DNA of 64,000 nt from positions 62,001 through 126,000 of the forward strand of contig CAZKNH010000001.1 in assembly GCA_964553875.1 (NCBI GenBank), written 5' to 3'. Positions 18,276 through 26,920 of the stretch are shown here, piece by piece. How positions within the stretch are numbered: position 1 is the first letter of the stretch; every line of letters begins with the position of its first letter. Below the pieces are notes generated by a model. That model saw nothing but the letters and a program-made list of their open reading frames with translations, was not told where the DNA came from and did not search any database. Made by a program: the position numbers and the translations under genes. This stretch comes from ZC4RG20 sp964553875 (GTDB taxonomy: Bacteria > Pseudomonadota > Gammaproteobacteria > Steroidobacterales > Rariloculaceae).

Positions 18276-18508
18276 GCGGCGCAGTGCGCGAGATCCAGCG
18301 GATGTGAGAACTACTCGGTTGAGACGTTGCCAGTGCACCTCGGATCGTCGGCCAACTCTGCGTACACCGAGTGAGTTCCAGCCAGCGGTGCGCGGAAAGT
18401 GACAGGGTGATGTGCGTTACTGGACGTGCGCAGGAAAGCCCCATATATATGCGACCCGAACCATCCAGGTGAGCGCAGAAGAACAAGACGCCGGAGGCTG
18501 CCGAGATC

Positions 18509-18970
18509 GTGTCTCTCGTCGAACGGATCGTTCCGCCGCTTATCGGGCTCCTCGCCTTCGGAGTGCCGACCGGGTACCTCGTCTGGCAAGTCTGGCTCGC
18601 GCGTCGCAGCGCAAACTGGCCCTCGACGACGGGGCGGATTCTGCACGCCGAGCCTTACCGCGGGTGGGTTCCGATGCCGAGATCGTCGTACGTTATACCC
18701 ACCGTCCTGTACGAGTACCGTGTGGACGGCCGCAGGTACACGGGCACTCGCGTGACGTTCGGCGGGTGGCTGAACGCCAGCATAAGTGCCGGGAACCGCG
18801 TCCTGGCTCGGTACCGAACGGGCATGCCGGTCTCGGTCCGCTACGATCCGCGCAAGCCGAGCCGCTGCACCCTGGAGCGTCGTGTTTCTGGAATCGTATG
18901 GCTGTTCCTTGGCATCGGCGTTTTCTTGACGTCGAGTGTCTTCGGAGCGCTGATGGGGTGGTGGGAGTAG
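18509..18970 (+). CDS. DUF3592 domain membrane protein
   Basis: A 153-residue protein with two membrane helices, at residues about 9-30 and 127-150, flanking a beta-rich soluble domain. This domain (WPSTTGRILHAEPYRGW, PTVLYEYRVDGRRYTGTRVTFGG, GMPVSVRYDPRKPSRCTLE) matches the DUF3592 pattern. Function is unknown. It starts with GTG at 18509. Surrounding DNA looks less GC-rich than the window average, and the gene opens the accessory patch with the beta-lactamase-like gene. Confidence 0.72.
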   Translation: MSLVERIVPPLIGLLAFGVPTGYLVWQVWLARRSANWPSTTGRILHAEPYRGWVPMPRSSYVIPTVLYEYRVDGRRYTGTRVTFGGWLNASISAGNRVLARYRTGMPVSVRYDPRKPSRCTLERRVSGIVWLFLGIGVFLTSSVFGALMGWWE

Positions 18971-19063
18971 CACTAGACTCCTCGGCAGACGAGCCGACTG
19001 CCGCGGCACTGCGGAAGACGTAAGGTGCGGCGCCGAGCGTCATGGGATGCCGCGAGCAAGATG

Positions 19064-19915
19064 TCACGCTTCCGGCAGTGCTCCGATGGCCCGTAGGAAC
19101 CGAGCCGACATCTCGTACCTGAACGCGTTGATCGACTCGAAGCTCGGGCCGCGCACATACAGCGCAAACGCAACAGTGTTGCCGTCGGGTTTTTCGACCC
19201 ATCCCACCAGCCAGCCTTCGAACGCTCCGTCGAATTGGCCAGGAACCACTGGGCCCGAACCGGTTTTGCCGTGCAAGACGTAGCCAGCGGTTTCGCTGAG
19301 CACGCTCACGGCCCGGATGGCGTCGATCGTCGCGGGCCGCAGATCGAGCTGGCCGAGGAGCAGGCGCTCGATGAACGCAACCTGTTCTCGCGGAGATATC
19401 TCCAGCGGTCCGCCGAGCCAGAATGAATCGTCACCGTCGGGGACGGCGACGTTTCCGTATCCGAAGCGTGTCAGTGCGTCACGGTAGCGGGCACCGCCAA
19501 TTTCCTTCGCGATGTCCTGGAAGTACCAAGGGACAGAACGCCTGAAAGCGGTCTCCAACGTTTGGTTCTCTCTCCAGTCATCGGGCCAATACGCCTCCGG
19601 CGGGCGCCTCTGCGGATCCCAAACCCGTTCGTGATCGAGCGAGTGCGCAACCCCTGTTTCGAGCGCGATCAGCAGGTTCGGGATCTTGAACGATGAGAAC
19701 GGCGGGTGCCTTACATCGACTGCCTCGGGCCGATACGCGAAAACGCTTCCGGTCGGAAGGTCCTTCGCGTAGAAGACGACGAACCGGTCGGCGATCTCGT
19801 CTCTGAGACTCGTATCTACATCTCCACCGAGGTCGACGAGGTCCTCGCCATATGCCGAGGAGGCAAAGAGAACGCCCAGCAGACACGTGAAGGTCAGATG
19901 GCGGCGCGTGACCAT
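19064..19915 (-). CDS. Class D (OXA-type) beta-lactamase-like serine hydrolase
   Basis: A 283-residue exported protein; the signal peptide is MVTRRHLTFTCLLGVLFASSAYG. Class D motifs are in order: S-x-x-K at 74-77 (SSFK, nucleophile Ser74 and the Lys normally carboxylated), S-V-P at 127-129 where class D enzymes have S-x-V, YGN at 153-155, WLGGPL at 166-171 and KTGS at 217-220. It would hydrolyse beta-lactams in the periplasm; BlaR-like sensor domains share this fold, but here there is no membrane sensor part. Pro in the SxV motif is unusual and may change activity. Start 19915 gives a clean signal peptide; ATG 19939 is possible. A GNAT remnant lies directly upstream. Confidence 0.85.
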   Translation of the reverse strand: MVTRRHLTFTCLLGVLFASSAYGEDLVDLGGDVDTSLRDEIADRFVVFYAKDLPTGSVFAYRPEAVDVRHPPFSSFKIPNLLIALETGVAHSLDHERVWDPQRRPPEAYWPDDWRENQTLETAFRRSVPWYFQDIAKEIGGARYRDALTRFGYGNVAVPDGDDSFWLGGPLEISPREQVAFIERLLLGQLDLRPATIDAIRAVSVLSETAGYVLHGKTGSGPVVPGQFDGAFEGWLVGWVEKPDGNTVAFALYVRGPSFESINAFRYEMSARFLRAIGALPEA

Positions 19916-19946
19916 TAAGAGCCCGTCTTGGATATGCATACTGCTC

Positions 19947-20207
19947 GAGGGGTACCAGGTATTTCTTGAAGTAGCCCGCCATGCTCGCGTAACCGAGCTT
20001 CGAATAGAACCGACCGGCGCCGGAGGTCGCAAGGGAAACCAGGACGCAGCCGTCCGCGGCGGCTCGTGTCTCGAGTGCCGCCATCAGCGAGCGGCCGGTC
20101 CCTTCGCCTCGGCGTTCCTCTTTCACGAAGAGCTCGTCGACCCAGGCCGTGTTTCCGCCAGCGCAGAAGGCCGCATGGTGCGGCTCCCGTGTGCGGCGGT
20201 CAACGTA
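19947..20207 (-). pseudogene. GNAT acetyltransferase remnant lacking its N-terminal half
   Basis: Between the cupin stop codon and the beta-lactamase start, one frame encodes the C-terminal half of a GNAT: AWVDELFVKEERRGEGTGRSLM (motif A, with the RGxGxGR acetyl-CoA pyrophosphate loop), then FYSKLGYASMAGYFKKYLVPL (motif B). The first about 70 residues of a GNAT are absent: the frame opens right after the neighbouring gene's TGA. The only start candidate, GTG near 20126, would cut into motif A. The frame then runs on into the beta-lactamase gene without homology. I read it as a decayed fragment. Confidence 0.75.
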
Positions 20208-20975
20208 TCACGCGTTCTCACCGAACATGATGAGGATCATCGTCGCGCGCTCGTCACCGGGGTTCCAGAATTCGTGGGTCATGCCCGCGGGGACGAAGAT
20301 CGCCTGGTTGTCCCTGAGTGCGATCTCTCGCCCGCCGAGACGTGCCCTCGCGGTGCCCGCCTCGATGATGATGAAAAGCGATGCGAAGTCGTTGACCTGG
20401 TTGCGTGGATCGGCATTGATGTGCTGCCCCGGCGCGATCCCGTACCAGCTTGTGCGCAAGCCCTTGGCGTAGTAGATGGGAAGGGCTTCGCCGCCGTGCG
20501 CCGGCAGCGCACGTGAAGGATCCAGCGGCACGAACTCCGGGATTCCGGTCGTGAAGAAGTGAAAGCTCACGGACAGAAACGCGGCACGGCCGGATTCGTC
20601 CATCTGGAAGCCGTTCACCGTTTCGACCCGCATCGGGGTCGGATCCGACGCCCGGGCCTGCACCATCGTCGTCGGCGCGTGAATCTCGCCGGAGGCAATT
20701 CGCTCGAAGGTCTCACCGTCCGTGACGTAAACGAAAGCCGGGACTGCGGGCAGACCGCGTTCTACAGTTACGCTTGCAGCTTCGGTTTCGGTCGCGGGTT
20801 TCGCGGTGATGGTCCAGGCCTCGTCGTCGACGCGAACCCCGAACGTGACTGCGAAGCTCAAGCTCGGATCGCGCGCATAGTCCTCGGCGAGGCGTCGCAG
20901 CTCGTCTTCCGGCGTCTGCGCCAATAGAGACGCTGCATGGAGGAAAACGAGCAATGCAGCGAACGCGGATCTCAT
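20208..20975 (-). CDS. Exported cupin-domain protein
   Basis: A 255-residue protein with a Sec signal (MRSAFAALLVFLHAASLLAQ). The C-terminal third is a cupin barrel: WYGIAPGQHINADPRNQ, FIIIEAGTARARLGGREIALRDNQAIFVPAGMTHEFWNPGDE, with the PxGxxHxxxN second cupin motif and a plausible metal His/Glu set. The N-terminal two thirds are not recognised. Start 20975 is fixed by AGGGAGGGGAG just upstream. It ends next to the GNAT remnant in the lower-GC patch. Substrate and function are unknown. Confidence 0.75.
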   Translation of the reverse strand: MRSAFAALLVFLHAASLLAQTPEDELRRLAEDYARDPSLSFAVTFGVRVDDEAWTITAKPATETEAASVTVERGLPAVPAFVYVTDGETFERIASGEIHAPTTMVQARASDPTPMRVETVNGFQMDESGRAAFLSVSFHFFTTGIPEFVPLDPSRALPAHGGEALPIYYAKGLRTSWYGIAPGQHINADPRNQVNDFASLFIIIEAGTARARLGGREIALRDNQAIFVPAGMTHEFWNPGDERATMILIMFGENA

Positions 20976-21198
20976 CGTGCTCCCCTCCCTTGGTGGCTCC
21001 AATGGTCTGCGTCAGTAACGGCTGATGTTCACCAGGAACAGGCTTCGCCGAAGGCGTGGAGCATCATGCCGTTCTCGAACCGGCCTCGTTCCAATATGGC
21101 GGCCTCGCGCAGGGCAAGTCTCGAGCGAAGCGGGAGTCAGCTTCATGTCACGATGGCGGTACGGCGGATGGGCGGCGAACTTCGACACGCACGCCGTG
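20976..21198. other. Intergenic stretch with no supportable gene
   Basis: About 220 bases between the cupin gene and the methyltransferase, both on the minus strand. One minus-strand frame holds about 33 codons (RLALREAAILERGRF...) closing with a stop. It looks more protein-like than chance but has no start and no recognisable family. It may be another gene remnant. Confidence 0.3.
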
Positions 21199-21900
21199 TC
21201 ACGTATCGGCCGTGGAGCAGCGGCCGTAGATGAAGTACCGGCTCGTGCTTCGCACGTCCGCGTTCCATCCCAATCGACCGAGCTTCGCCCGAAGCGCCTC
21301 GGGTTCGTAATAGATCTTGTAGATGTTGAAAGTTCGCCCGTCGTTCAGCCGTCGCTCGACGATGGAACCGGACTCCGGAGGGTGCTGGTCCGGTGACGTC
21401 GACGTCGGGTCCTTTCTGGAATCGATGAAAAAAACGCGGCCTTCGGGAGCGAGGGCGGTTCGCACCAGCCTCCAGAACGATTCGAACCTCGCGTCGGGCA
21501 CACGAGAAAGCCAGAAGCTGAAGAACACCACATCGAATTGCGCAGGCGGTACCCAATCGAACAGATTGGCTTGGACGTATCGTGCGCGCCCGGGTCCGAT
21601 TCTCTTCTCGTTCAACGCCAGCATCTCGGACGAGGCGTCGACCACGGTCAACTCGTCGGCATAGCCGCACAACTTCTCCGTCCAGATGCCGGTCCCGCCT
21701 GCCAGTTCCAGGACTTTGCCCCGAGGCGCGAAGTCGCGGAGCGCGGCGTCAAGCTCTTCGATATCCGAGAACCACTGCGCGTTGAGCTCCGGGCCGCGAT
21801 CGTAACGGCCTTTGCGAAACCACCATTCGTCGTACTCGCTCGCGCGGGCACGGTAATACTCCACCTGTTGTGCGAGGTTGCCGACAACATTTTCGCTCAT
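21199..21900 (-). CDS. Class I SAM-dependent methyltransferase
   Basis: A 233-residue cytoplasmic methyltransferase. Motif I is GKVLELAGGTGIWTEKL (SAM-binding glycine loop), followed by LTVVDASSEMLALNEKRIG (acidic motif II binding ribose), ANLFDWVPPAQFDVVFFSFWLSRVPD (motif IV) and RVFFIDSRKD (post IV). The N-terminus QVEYYRARASEYDEWWFRKGRYDRGP is typical of UbiE/Methyltransf_11-25-like small-molecule enzymes; the substrate is unknown. ATG 21900 overlaps the TGA of the upstream gutted GNAT gene (ATGA), suggesting they were once coupled in an operon. Confidence 0.85.
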   Translation of the reverse strand: MSENVVGNLAQQVEYYRARASEYDEWWFRKGRYDRGPELNAQWFSDIEELDAALRDFAPRGKVLELAGGTGIWTEKLCGYADELTVVDASSEMLALNEKRIGPGRARYVQANLFDWVPPAQFDVVFFSFWLSRVPDARFESFWRLVRTALAPEGRVFFIDSRKDPTSTSPDQHPPESGSIVERRLNDGRTFNIYKIYYEPEALRAKLGRLGWNADVRSTSRYFIYGRCSTADT

Positions 21901-22154
21901 TGGCGGATTCCTCGTGCGACGAACGCCATCTCGGTCGCGGGCTTCCAGCCGAGAGATTCGTAGAGTGGGCGGCCTATTTTCGTCCCGCGCTCGATCTGGT
22001 CACGAAGCCACGGGCGAAAGTGCTCCGTCATCGTCGTCAGGATGCCTGGATGGTGTCCAGCCTCGAGAAACATGCGCTCCCGATGGTCGCAGACGAGCGC
22101 CACGTCTTCGACGCGGATATCACGTTCGGCGTAGGGCGGGTTGGTCTCGGTCAT
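21897..22154 (-). pseudogene. GNAT-family gene with an internal in-frame deletion of the acetyl-CoA core
   Basis: Open for 85 codons from ATG 22154. The N-terminal third reads as a normal GNAT (RDIRVEDVALVCDHRERMFLEAGHH...MTEHFRPWLRDQIERG) and the C-terminus as a normal GNAT end (RPLYESLGWKPATEMAF). The roughly 70-80 residues expected between them, including the R/QxxGxG/A acetyl-CoA loop, are missing: DQIERGTK runs directly into IGRPLYESLGW. The product could not bind acetyl-CoA in the usual way, so this is probably a pseudogene that stays open by chance. It overlaps the methyltransferase start by four bases. Confidence 0.7.
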
Positions 22155-22235
22155 AGAGTTTCGCTTCGAGCGTAGCTTCGGGGGCTCGACTCCGGCGAGC
22201 AATCGCTCGTGCCGATTCGTTGGCTCGAGCCTCGT

Positions 22236-22439
22236 TCAACGATTCGCACGATGTGTTTCACAGCGGTTCGAACGCCATCTTCTTGAGCCATGCGCGCTGC
22301 CAGTACGGGTTGCGGAGGGCAGCGTCGAACGATCCGCGAATAGATCAACCTCGTGACCTGCGTCGATCAGCCCGCGGCACAACGCGACCAACGGTCGCGT
22401 GTCTCCTTCGGTGCCGTACGTAACGACCGTGAAACGCAT
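22236..22439 (-). pseudogene. N-terminal fragment of a UGT/GT1-type glycosyltransferase
   Basis: The first about 40 codons (MRFTVVTYGTEGDTRPLVAL, then LIDAGHEVDLFADRSTL) match the opening beta-alpha-beta unit of GT1/UGT-type glycosyltransferases (YGTxGDxxPLxAL...GHEV). The frame then loses family resemblance and stops after 67 codons, against about 400 in intact members. In an adjacent frame the same DNA ends a short run NPYWQRAWLKKMAFEPL before a TGA, possibly the tail of a different gene joined at a deletion junction. Confidence 0.65.
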
Positions 22440-22888
22440 ACGAACGAAGGTCTTTTCTGGCGACGCAGCACCCGTGCAATCGCCGTATCCCTTGGTTTCC
22501 TTTCACTCGTCCGCAGGGCGGAGCGGAACCGCCCCGCGGTTTCACTGAACGACATGGGGCGACGGACCGGGCGTCGATTCGATTACGTATTCTGTACGAC
22601 TGCGAGATGTTTCTCCATGCGCTATCGAATGCCTCGCGAGTGCCGTTTCGTGCCCCGTATCGGCTCACGAGCCGCCGTACTGTCTCTTAACGGTCTGGCA
22701 CACACGTCGGGCGACGACGCTGCGGAACGGTCGACATCTGTTCATGGCGATCGGACGAGCGCTTGAGCGCATCGCGCCGCGCCCCTATTTCAGGGAAGCC
22801 CATCACCGCTGGGGTAGACTTGTCTCTCGCCACTCCGTCGGCGCGGAAGCCTGCCGGCGGCGGCCGAGAGCAGGCTGGAGGAAAAGGG
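22440..22888. other. 449-base intergenic stretch upstream of ftsH
   Basis: No gene is supportable. Base composition is closer to the preceding patch than to ftsH in the first 300 bases. The stretch probably contains the right boundary of the accessory patch and the ftsH promoter; I see no convincing -35/-10 pair, terminator or direct repeat. Confidence 0.4.
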
Positions 22889-24916
22889 ATGAGCATTTGG
22901 GAACGAGCGCGCGGAAACGCAACCGATCCGTGGAAGAACGGATCGCGCGCGCAAGGGCAACGGACGGCCGGGCGCAACGGGGAGCAGGCGCCCAGCATGC
23001 CTCCGGCGAACACGTGGCTCTGGTTTCTGCTGCTCCTGATCCTGAACTTCCTGCTCTTCCGCATGTTCTTCGCGGGGGCGGATATCGCGCTGACGATCCC
23101 GTACACCGTGTTCAAGGAGCAGGTCGTCGCGGGCAACGTCGCCGAGATCTACAACCAGGGTCAGCGGATCGAAGGCAGGTTCATCGAGCCGGTGACGTAC
23201 CCGCCGCCGGAAACTGCCGACGCTGCCGGAGACGGCGCCCCGCGCCCGCAGCCCCGCACCGGAACGACGTTCGAGACGACCCTTCCGACGTTCGTCGATC
23301 CGGGGCTCGAGGCGCTCTTGATCGAGCACGGCGTCGAGATCACGGCGGAGCCGATCGACACGGGCACGTCGCCGCTCGGGCTGCTTTTGTTCGGGTTCGG
23401 GCCTGCGATACTGATCATCGCGTTCTACGTGTGGCTCTTCCGCCGGGCGGCGCGCCAGGGCGGCGGGATCGGCGGCCTCATGGGTATCGGGAAGAGCCGC
23501 GCACGCCGCTACGACGCGGAGCGCGACAAGCGCGTGACGTTCGAGGACGTCGCCGGCATCGACGAGGTCGAGAACGAGCTCGTCGAGATCGTCGATTTCC
23601 TCAAGAATCCGGAGAAGTACACGCGCTTGGGCGGCACGGCGCCGAAAGGCGTGCTGCTCGTCGGGCCGCCGGGCACCGGCAAGACGCTGCTCGCGCGCGC
23701 GGTCGCCGGCGAGGCGGGCGTGCCGTTCTTCTCGATGAGCGCCGCGGAGTTCGTCGAGATGATCGTCGGCGTCGGTGCGGCGCGCGTGCGCGATCTGTTC
23801 CGGCAGGCGCGCGAGCATGCGCCCGCGATCATCTTTATCGACGAGATCGACGCGATCGGCCGAGCCCGCAGCGGCATCGCGTTCGGGGGCGCGGCGGCCG
23901 AGCACGAGCAGACGTTGCAGCAGCTCCTGACCGAGATGGACGGCTTCTCGAGCCGCGAAGGCATCATCGTGCTCGCGGCGACGAACCAGCCGGACATCCT
24001 CGACCGCGCGCTGCTCCGGCCCGGGCGTTTCGACCGCCGCCTCGTCGTGAACCTGCCCGACAAGAAAGGGCGCGAGGAGATCCTCAAGATTCACACGCGG
24101 CAGTCGCCGCTCGCGGCCGACGTCGATCTCGCCGAGCTCGCCGCATCGACGCCCGGCTTCTCGGGCGCCGACATCCGTAATCTCGCGAACGAGGCGGCGC
24201 TTCTCGCCGCGCGGCGCGGCCAGAACGAGGTGCGCCAGCGCGATTTCCTCGATGCGCTCGAGAAGATCGTGCTGGGCCCGGAGCGGCCTCTGCTCTTGAC
24301 ACAGGAGGACCGGGAGCGGATCGCGTACCACGAGGCGGGGCACGCGATTCTCGGCTTGATCGTGCCGGGCGCGGATCCGGTGCACCGTGTCACGATCGTT
24401 CCGCGCGGCCAGGCCCTCGGCGTGACGTATCAGCGTCCGGACAGCGACCGCTACAACTATCCGGAGTCGTATCTGAAAGCGCGGATCATCGGCATGCTCG
24501 GCGGCCGCGCGGCCGAGGAGATCGTCTACGGCACGCGCACGACGGGCGCGGAGAACGACATCGCGCAGGCGACGGATCTCGCGCGGAACATGGTGACGCG
24601 CTGGGGCATGAGCGACGAGCTAGGCATGGTGCAGCTCGCGCCGCAGCGCAATCCCTATCTCAGCGGACCGAGCTCGTTCGTCGGCGAGAAGCCGTTCAGC
24701 GAGGACACCGCCCGCCGGATCGATGCCGAGGTGCAGCGGATCATCGACGAGAGCCACGCGGAAGCGAAGCGGCTCCTCACCGCGCATCGCGCCGAGCTCG
24801 ATGCGCTCGTCAAGGCGCTGCTCGAGCGCGAGACGCTCGACGAAGAGGAGATCCTCGAGGTGACCGGGCTGCCTCGGCGCTCCGACGCCGGGGCACGGGC
24901 GACGGCGACGGTGTGA
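22889..24916 (+). CDS. ftsH: ATP-dependent zinc metalloprotease FtsH (second-type paralogue)
   Basis: A 675-residue membrane AAA+ protease degrading misfolded or regulatory membrane and cytoplasmic proteins. TM1 is at about 42-61 and TM2 at about 163-184, separated by a periplasmic domain with a Pro-rich insert (about 106-127). The AAA module has Walker A GPPGTGKT (259-266), Walker B IIFIDEID (about 314-321), and the arginine-finger region RPGRFDRR. The M41 peptidase has HEAGH at 481-485 and the downstream DLARNMVTRWGMSDELG metal-ligand segment. GGAGG upstream fixes ATG 22889. The neighbours are not rrmJ or folP, so it is probably an additional FtsH, not the housekeeping copy. Confidence 0.93.
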   Translation: MSIWERARGNATDPWKNGSRAQGQRTAGRNGEQAPSMPPANTWLWFLLLLILNFLLFRMFFAGADIALTIPYTVFKEQVVAGNVAEIYNQGQRIEGRFIEPVTYPPPETADAAGDGAPRPQPRTGTTFETTLPTFVDPGLEALLIEHGVEITAEPIDTGTSPLGLLLFGFGPAILIIAFYVWLFRRAARQGGGIGGLMGIGKSRARRYDAERDKRVTFEDVAGIDEVENELVEIVDFLKNPEKYTRLGGTAPKGVLLVGPPGTGKTLLARAVAGEAGVPFFSMSAAEFVEMIVGVGAARVRDLFRQAREHAPAIIFIDEIDAIGRARSGIAFGGAAAEHEQTLQQLLTEMDGFSSREGIIVLAATNQPDILDRALLRPGRFDRRLVVNLPDKKGREEILKIHTRQSPLAADVDLAELAASTPGFSGADIRNLANEAALLAARRGQNEVRQRDFLDALEKIVLGPERPLLLTQEDRERIAYHEAGHAILGLIVPGADPVHRVTIVPRGQALGVTYQRPDSDRYNYPESYLKARIIGMLGGRAAEEIVYGTRTTGAENDIAQATDLARNMVTRWGMSDELGMVQLAPQRNPYLSGPSSFVGEKPFSEDTARRIDAEVQRIIDESHAEAKRLLTAHRAELDALVKALLERETLDEEEILEVTGLPRRSDAGARATATV

Positions 24917-25032
24917 CGCGCGTCGAGGACGACCCGCCAATGCACGCTTTGTGATTCGCGTCGTCTCGCTGCGCCTTTGACTTAGGGTAATTTCGCATCA
25001 TCGTCGCGCCGCCTGCCGGCAGGAATCGATTC

Positions 25033-25398
25033 ATGACCAACCTTGCGACCCGCACGCCGAAGCGTGCGGCGGCCCTTTTCGGTGCGGCATTCGCGATCGT
25101 CTTTCTGTTCACGTACGACCCCGAAGACTTGCCGGCCGGGCTGCTGAACGCGTCGAGGTGGCTCGTGATGCTGCCGGCGGCGTTCCTGCTGACGGTGCGC
25201 GCGGCCGCGGCGTGGAGGTCGGGCCTCGTGCTGACGGGCGGGGTGTTCTTCGGCGTCTGCATCGCGGCGATCCTGTACGGGTCCAACCTCTGGCCGATCG
25301 CAGGGGTCTACTGGACGTGGGCCTTGCTGCCGCCGATCGTCGTCGGCACGGCGGTCAGCATGCTGATCCGCTGGATGTCGAAAGGAACCCCGAGGTGA
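25033..25398 (+). CDS. Small integral membrane protein, unknown function
   Basis: A 121-residue protein with about four hydrophobic segments (AAALFGAAFAIVFLFTY, WLVMLPAAFLLTVRA, LVLTGGVFFGVCIAAILYG and ALLPPIVVGTAVSMLI). The aromatic YGSNLWPIAGVYWTW stretch lies before the last helix. No family is recognised. It is followed after 61 bases by a second small membrane protein on the same strand, suggesting a two-gene unit downstream of ftsH. Confidence 0.6.
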   Translation: MTNLATRTPKRAAALFGAAFAIVFLFTYDPEDLPAGLLNASRWLVMLPAAFLLTVRAAAAWRSGLVLTGGVFFGVCIAAILYGSNLWPIAGVYWTWALLPPIVVGTAVSMLIRWMSKGTPR

Positions 25399-25459
25399 TT
25401 TCCCCCGAGCCGGACCACCTCGCGTCCGGCATCCGTTCTGCTCGAAACGGAGAGGCGTG

Positions 25460-25711
25460 ATGGCGCTCTTTCAAAGCCTGCTGCTCCTCGCCATGGGCTA
25501 CGGGACGCTCGGCGTCACCTATCGGTCGCTCGGCACCGGATGGCTGCCGTTCGGACCGAGCGGCCCCAGGGGGCGATTGGAGTTCCGGATGGACGAACAG
25601 CCCTTCCGGTACTGGATGGCGTTCACGTTCTATTGCGCCCTGGGCGTCTGGTGCCTATTTCTTGCATTCGGCGTGCTGTCCGGAGAGCTTTCGCCGTTGC
25701 CGCTGAACTGA
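25460..25711 (+). CDS. Small two-helix membrane protein, unknown function
   Basis: An 83-residue protein with hydrophobic segments at about residues 3-20 and 50-72, separated by a polar WLPFGPSGPRGRLEFRMDEQPFRYW loop. No family is recognised. ATG 25460, directly after an in-frame GTG, has GGAGAGG about six bases upstream. It is likely co-transcribed with the preceding small membrane protein. Confidence 0.55.
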   Translation: MALFQSLLLLAMGYGTLGVTYRSLGTGWLPFGPSGPRGRLEFRMDEQPFRYWMAFTFYCALGVWCLFLAFGVLSGELSPLPLN

Positions 25712-25807
25712 GTCTCGGCGGATGAACCGGAGCGAGCGCAGCGGCCGGCACCTTTCCCGGGCCGCAGTGCTGCAAGCGTCGCCATCGGAACAACCCCGGA
25801 GATCGCC

Positions 25808-26920
25808 ATGAGCTGTCGGCTCTTTACGCCGTTCAAGGTTGCCGGTCTCGAGCTCGTGAACCGCATCGTCATCGCGCCGATGTGCCAGTACTCGGCCGAG
25901 GACGGCTGCATGACGGACTGGCACGTCATTCACCTCGGGCACCTCGCGCTCTCGGGCGCCGCGCTCCTGACGATCGAGGCGACCGCCGTGACGGCCGAAG
26001 GCCGGATCACGTATGCGGACGTCGGGCTCTATTCCGACGCGTGCGAAGCAGCGATGCGGCGCACGCTCGAAGCCGTGCGCCGGTGGTCCGACATGCCGAT
26101 CGCGGTCCAGCTCGCGCACGCCGGCCGCAAGGCATCGACGGAGGTGCCGTGGAAGGGCGGCGGGCAGCTGCCGGCGGATCATCCCGGCGGCTGGCGCACC
26201 GTCGCGCCGTCGGCGATCCCTTATCTCGAGACGGATACGCCGCCCGTCGCGCTCGACCGCGAAGGGCTCGCACGCGTGCGCACCGCTTTTGCGGACGCCG
26301 CGCGTCGCGCGGTGCGGATCGGCCTCGACGCGATCCAGATTCATGCGGCGCACGGTTATCTGCTGCACGAGTTCCTGTCGCCGCTGTCGAACGCCCGCGA
26401 CGACGAGTATGGGGGCTCGCTCCAGAACCGCATGCGCTTTCCGCTCGAGGTCTTCGACGCCGTGCGTGAAGTCGTTCCGCCCGAGATCCCGGTCAGCGTC
26501 CGCGTATCGGGAACCGACTGGGTGCCGCGCGGCTGGGACATCGAGCAGACGGTCGAATTCGCACGCGCCCTGGAAGCGCGCGGCTGCAGCGCGATCCACA
26601 TCTCGAGCGGCGGGCTCGCGCCCACGCAACAGATTCCGGTCGGGCCGGGCTACCAGGTACCGCTCGCGCGCGCCGTGAAGGCCGCGGTGAAGATGCCGGT
26701 CGTCGCGGTCGGCCAGATCGTCGACTTCGATCACGCCGAATCGATCCTCGTCGCGGGCGATGCGGACTTGATCGCGATCGCTCGCGCGATCCTCTACGAC
26801 CCGCGCTGGCCGTGGCACGCGGCCGCCCACTTCGGCGCGAGCGTCAAGGCGCCGAAGCAGTACCTGCGCGCACAGCCGTCGCGTTATCGGAATCTGTTCG
26901 ACTTTCGCGGCGACGACTGA
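25808..26920 (+). CDS. Old Yellow Enzyme, YqjM/NamA-type NADPH:flavin ene-reductase
   Basis: A 370-residue FMN TIM-barrel enzyme that reduces activated C=C bonds. YqjM-type landmarks are Cys26 in IVIAPMCQYSAEDG with Tyr28 two residues on, WHVIHLGHLALSGAALLTIEATAV, LAHAGRKAS, and the HAAHGYLLHEFLSP motif with the substrate-binding His pair. YGGSLQNRMRFPLEVFDAV and DLIAIARAILYDPRWP are the FMN phosphate region. Its 3' end overlaps the convergent LysR gene by 37 bases. A second OYE of a different subclass lies on the far side of that regulator, so the LysR may control both. Confidence 0.92.
   Translation: MSCRLFTPFKVAGLELVNRIVIAPMCQYSAEDGCMTDWHVIHLGHLALSGAALLTIEATAVTAEGRITYADVGLYSDACEAAMRRTLEAVRRWSDMPIAVQLAHAGRKASTEVPWKGGGQLPADHPGGWRTVAPSAIPYLETDTPPVALDREGLARVRTAFADAARRAVRIGLDAIQIHAAHGYLLHEFLSPLSNARDDEYGGSLQNRMRFPLEVFDAVREVVPPEIPVSVRVSGTDWVPRGWDIEQTVEFARALEARGCSAIHISSGGLAPTQQIPVGPGYQVPLARAVKAAVKMPVVAVGQIVDFDHAESILVAGDADLIAIARAILYDPRWPWHAAAHFGASVKAPKQYLRAQPSRYRNLFDFRGDD

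Noticed and set aside
20976..21198. Short minus-strand run RLALREAAILERGRF as a gene
   Set aside because: About 33 codons, no start, and no family recognised; kept only as a possible remnant.
18500..22440. Possible integron cassette array around the class D gene
   Set aside because: No attC-like RYYYAAC/GTTRRRY pairs and no integrase were recognised. The first gene runs opposite to the others, and gene spacing does not fit cassettes.
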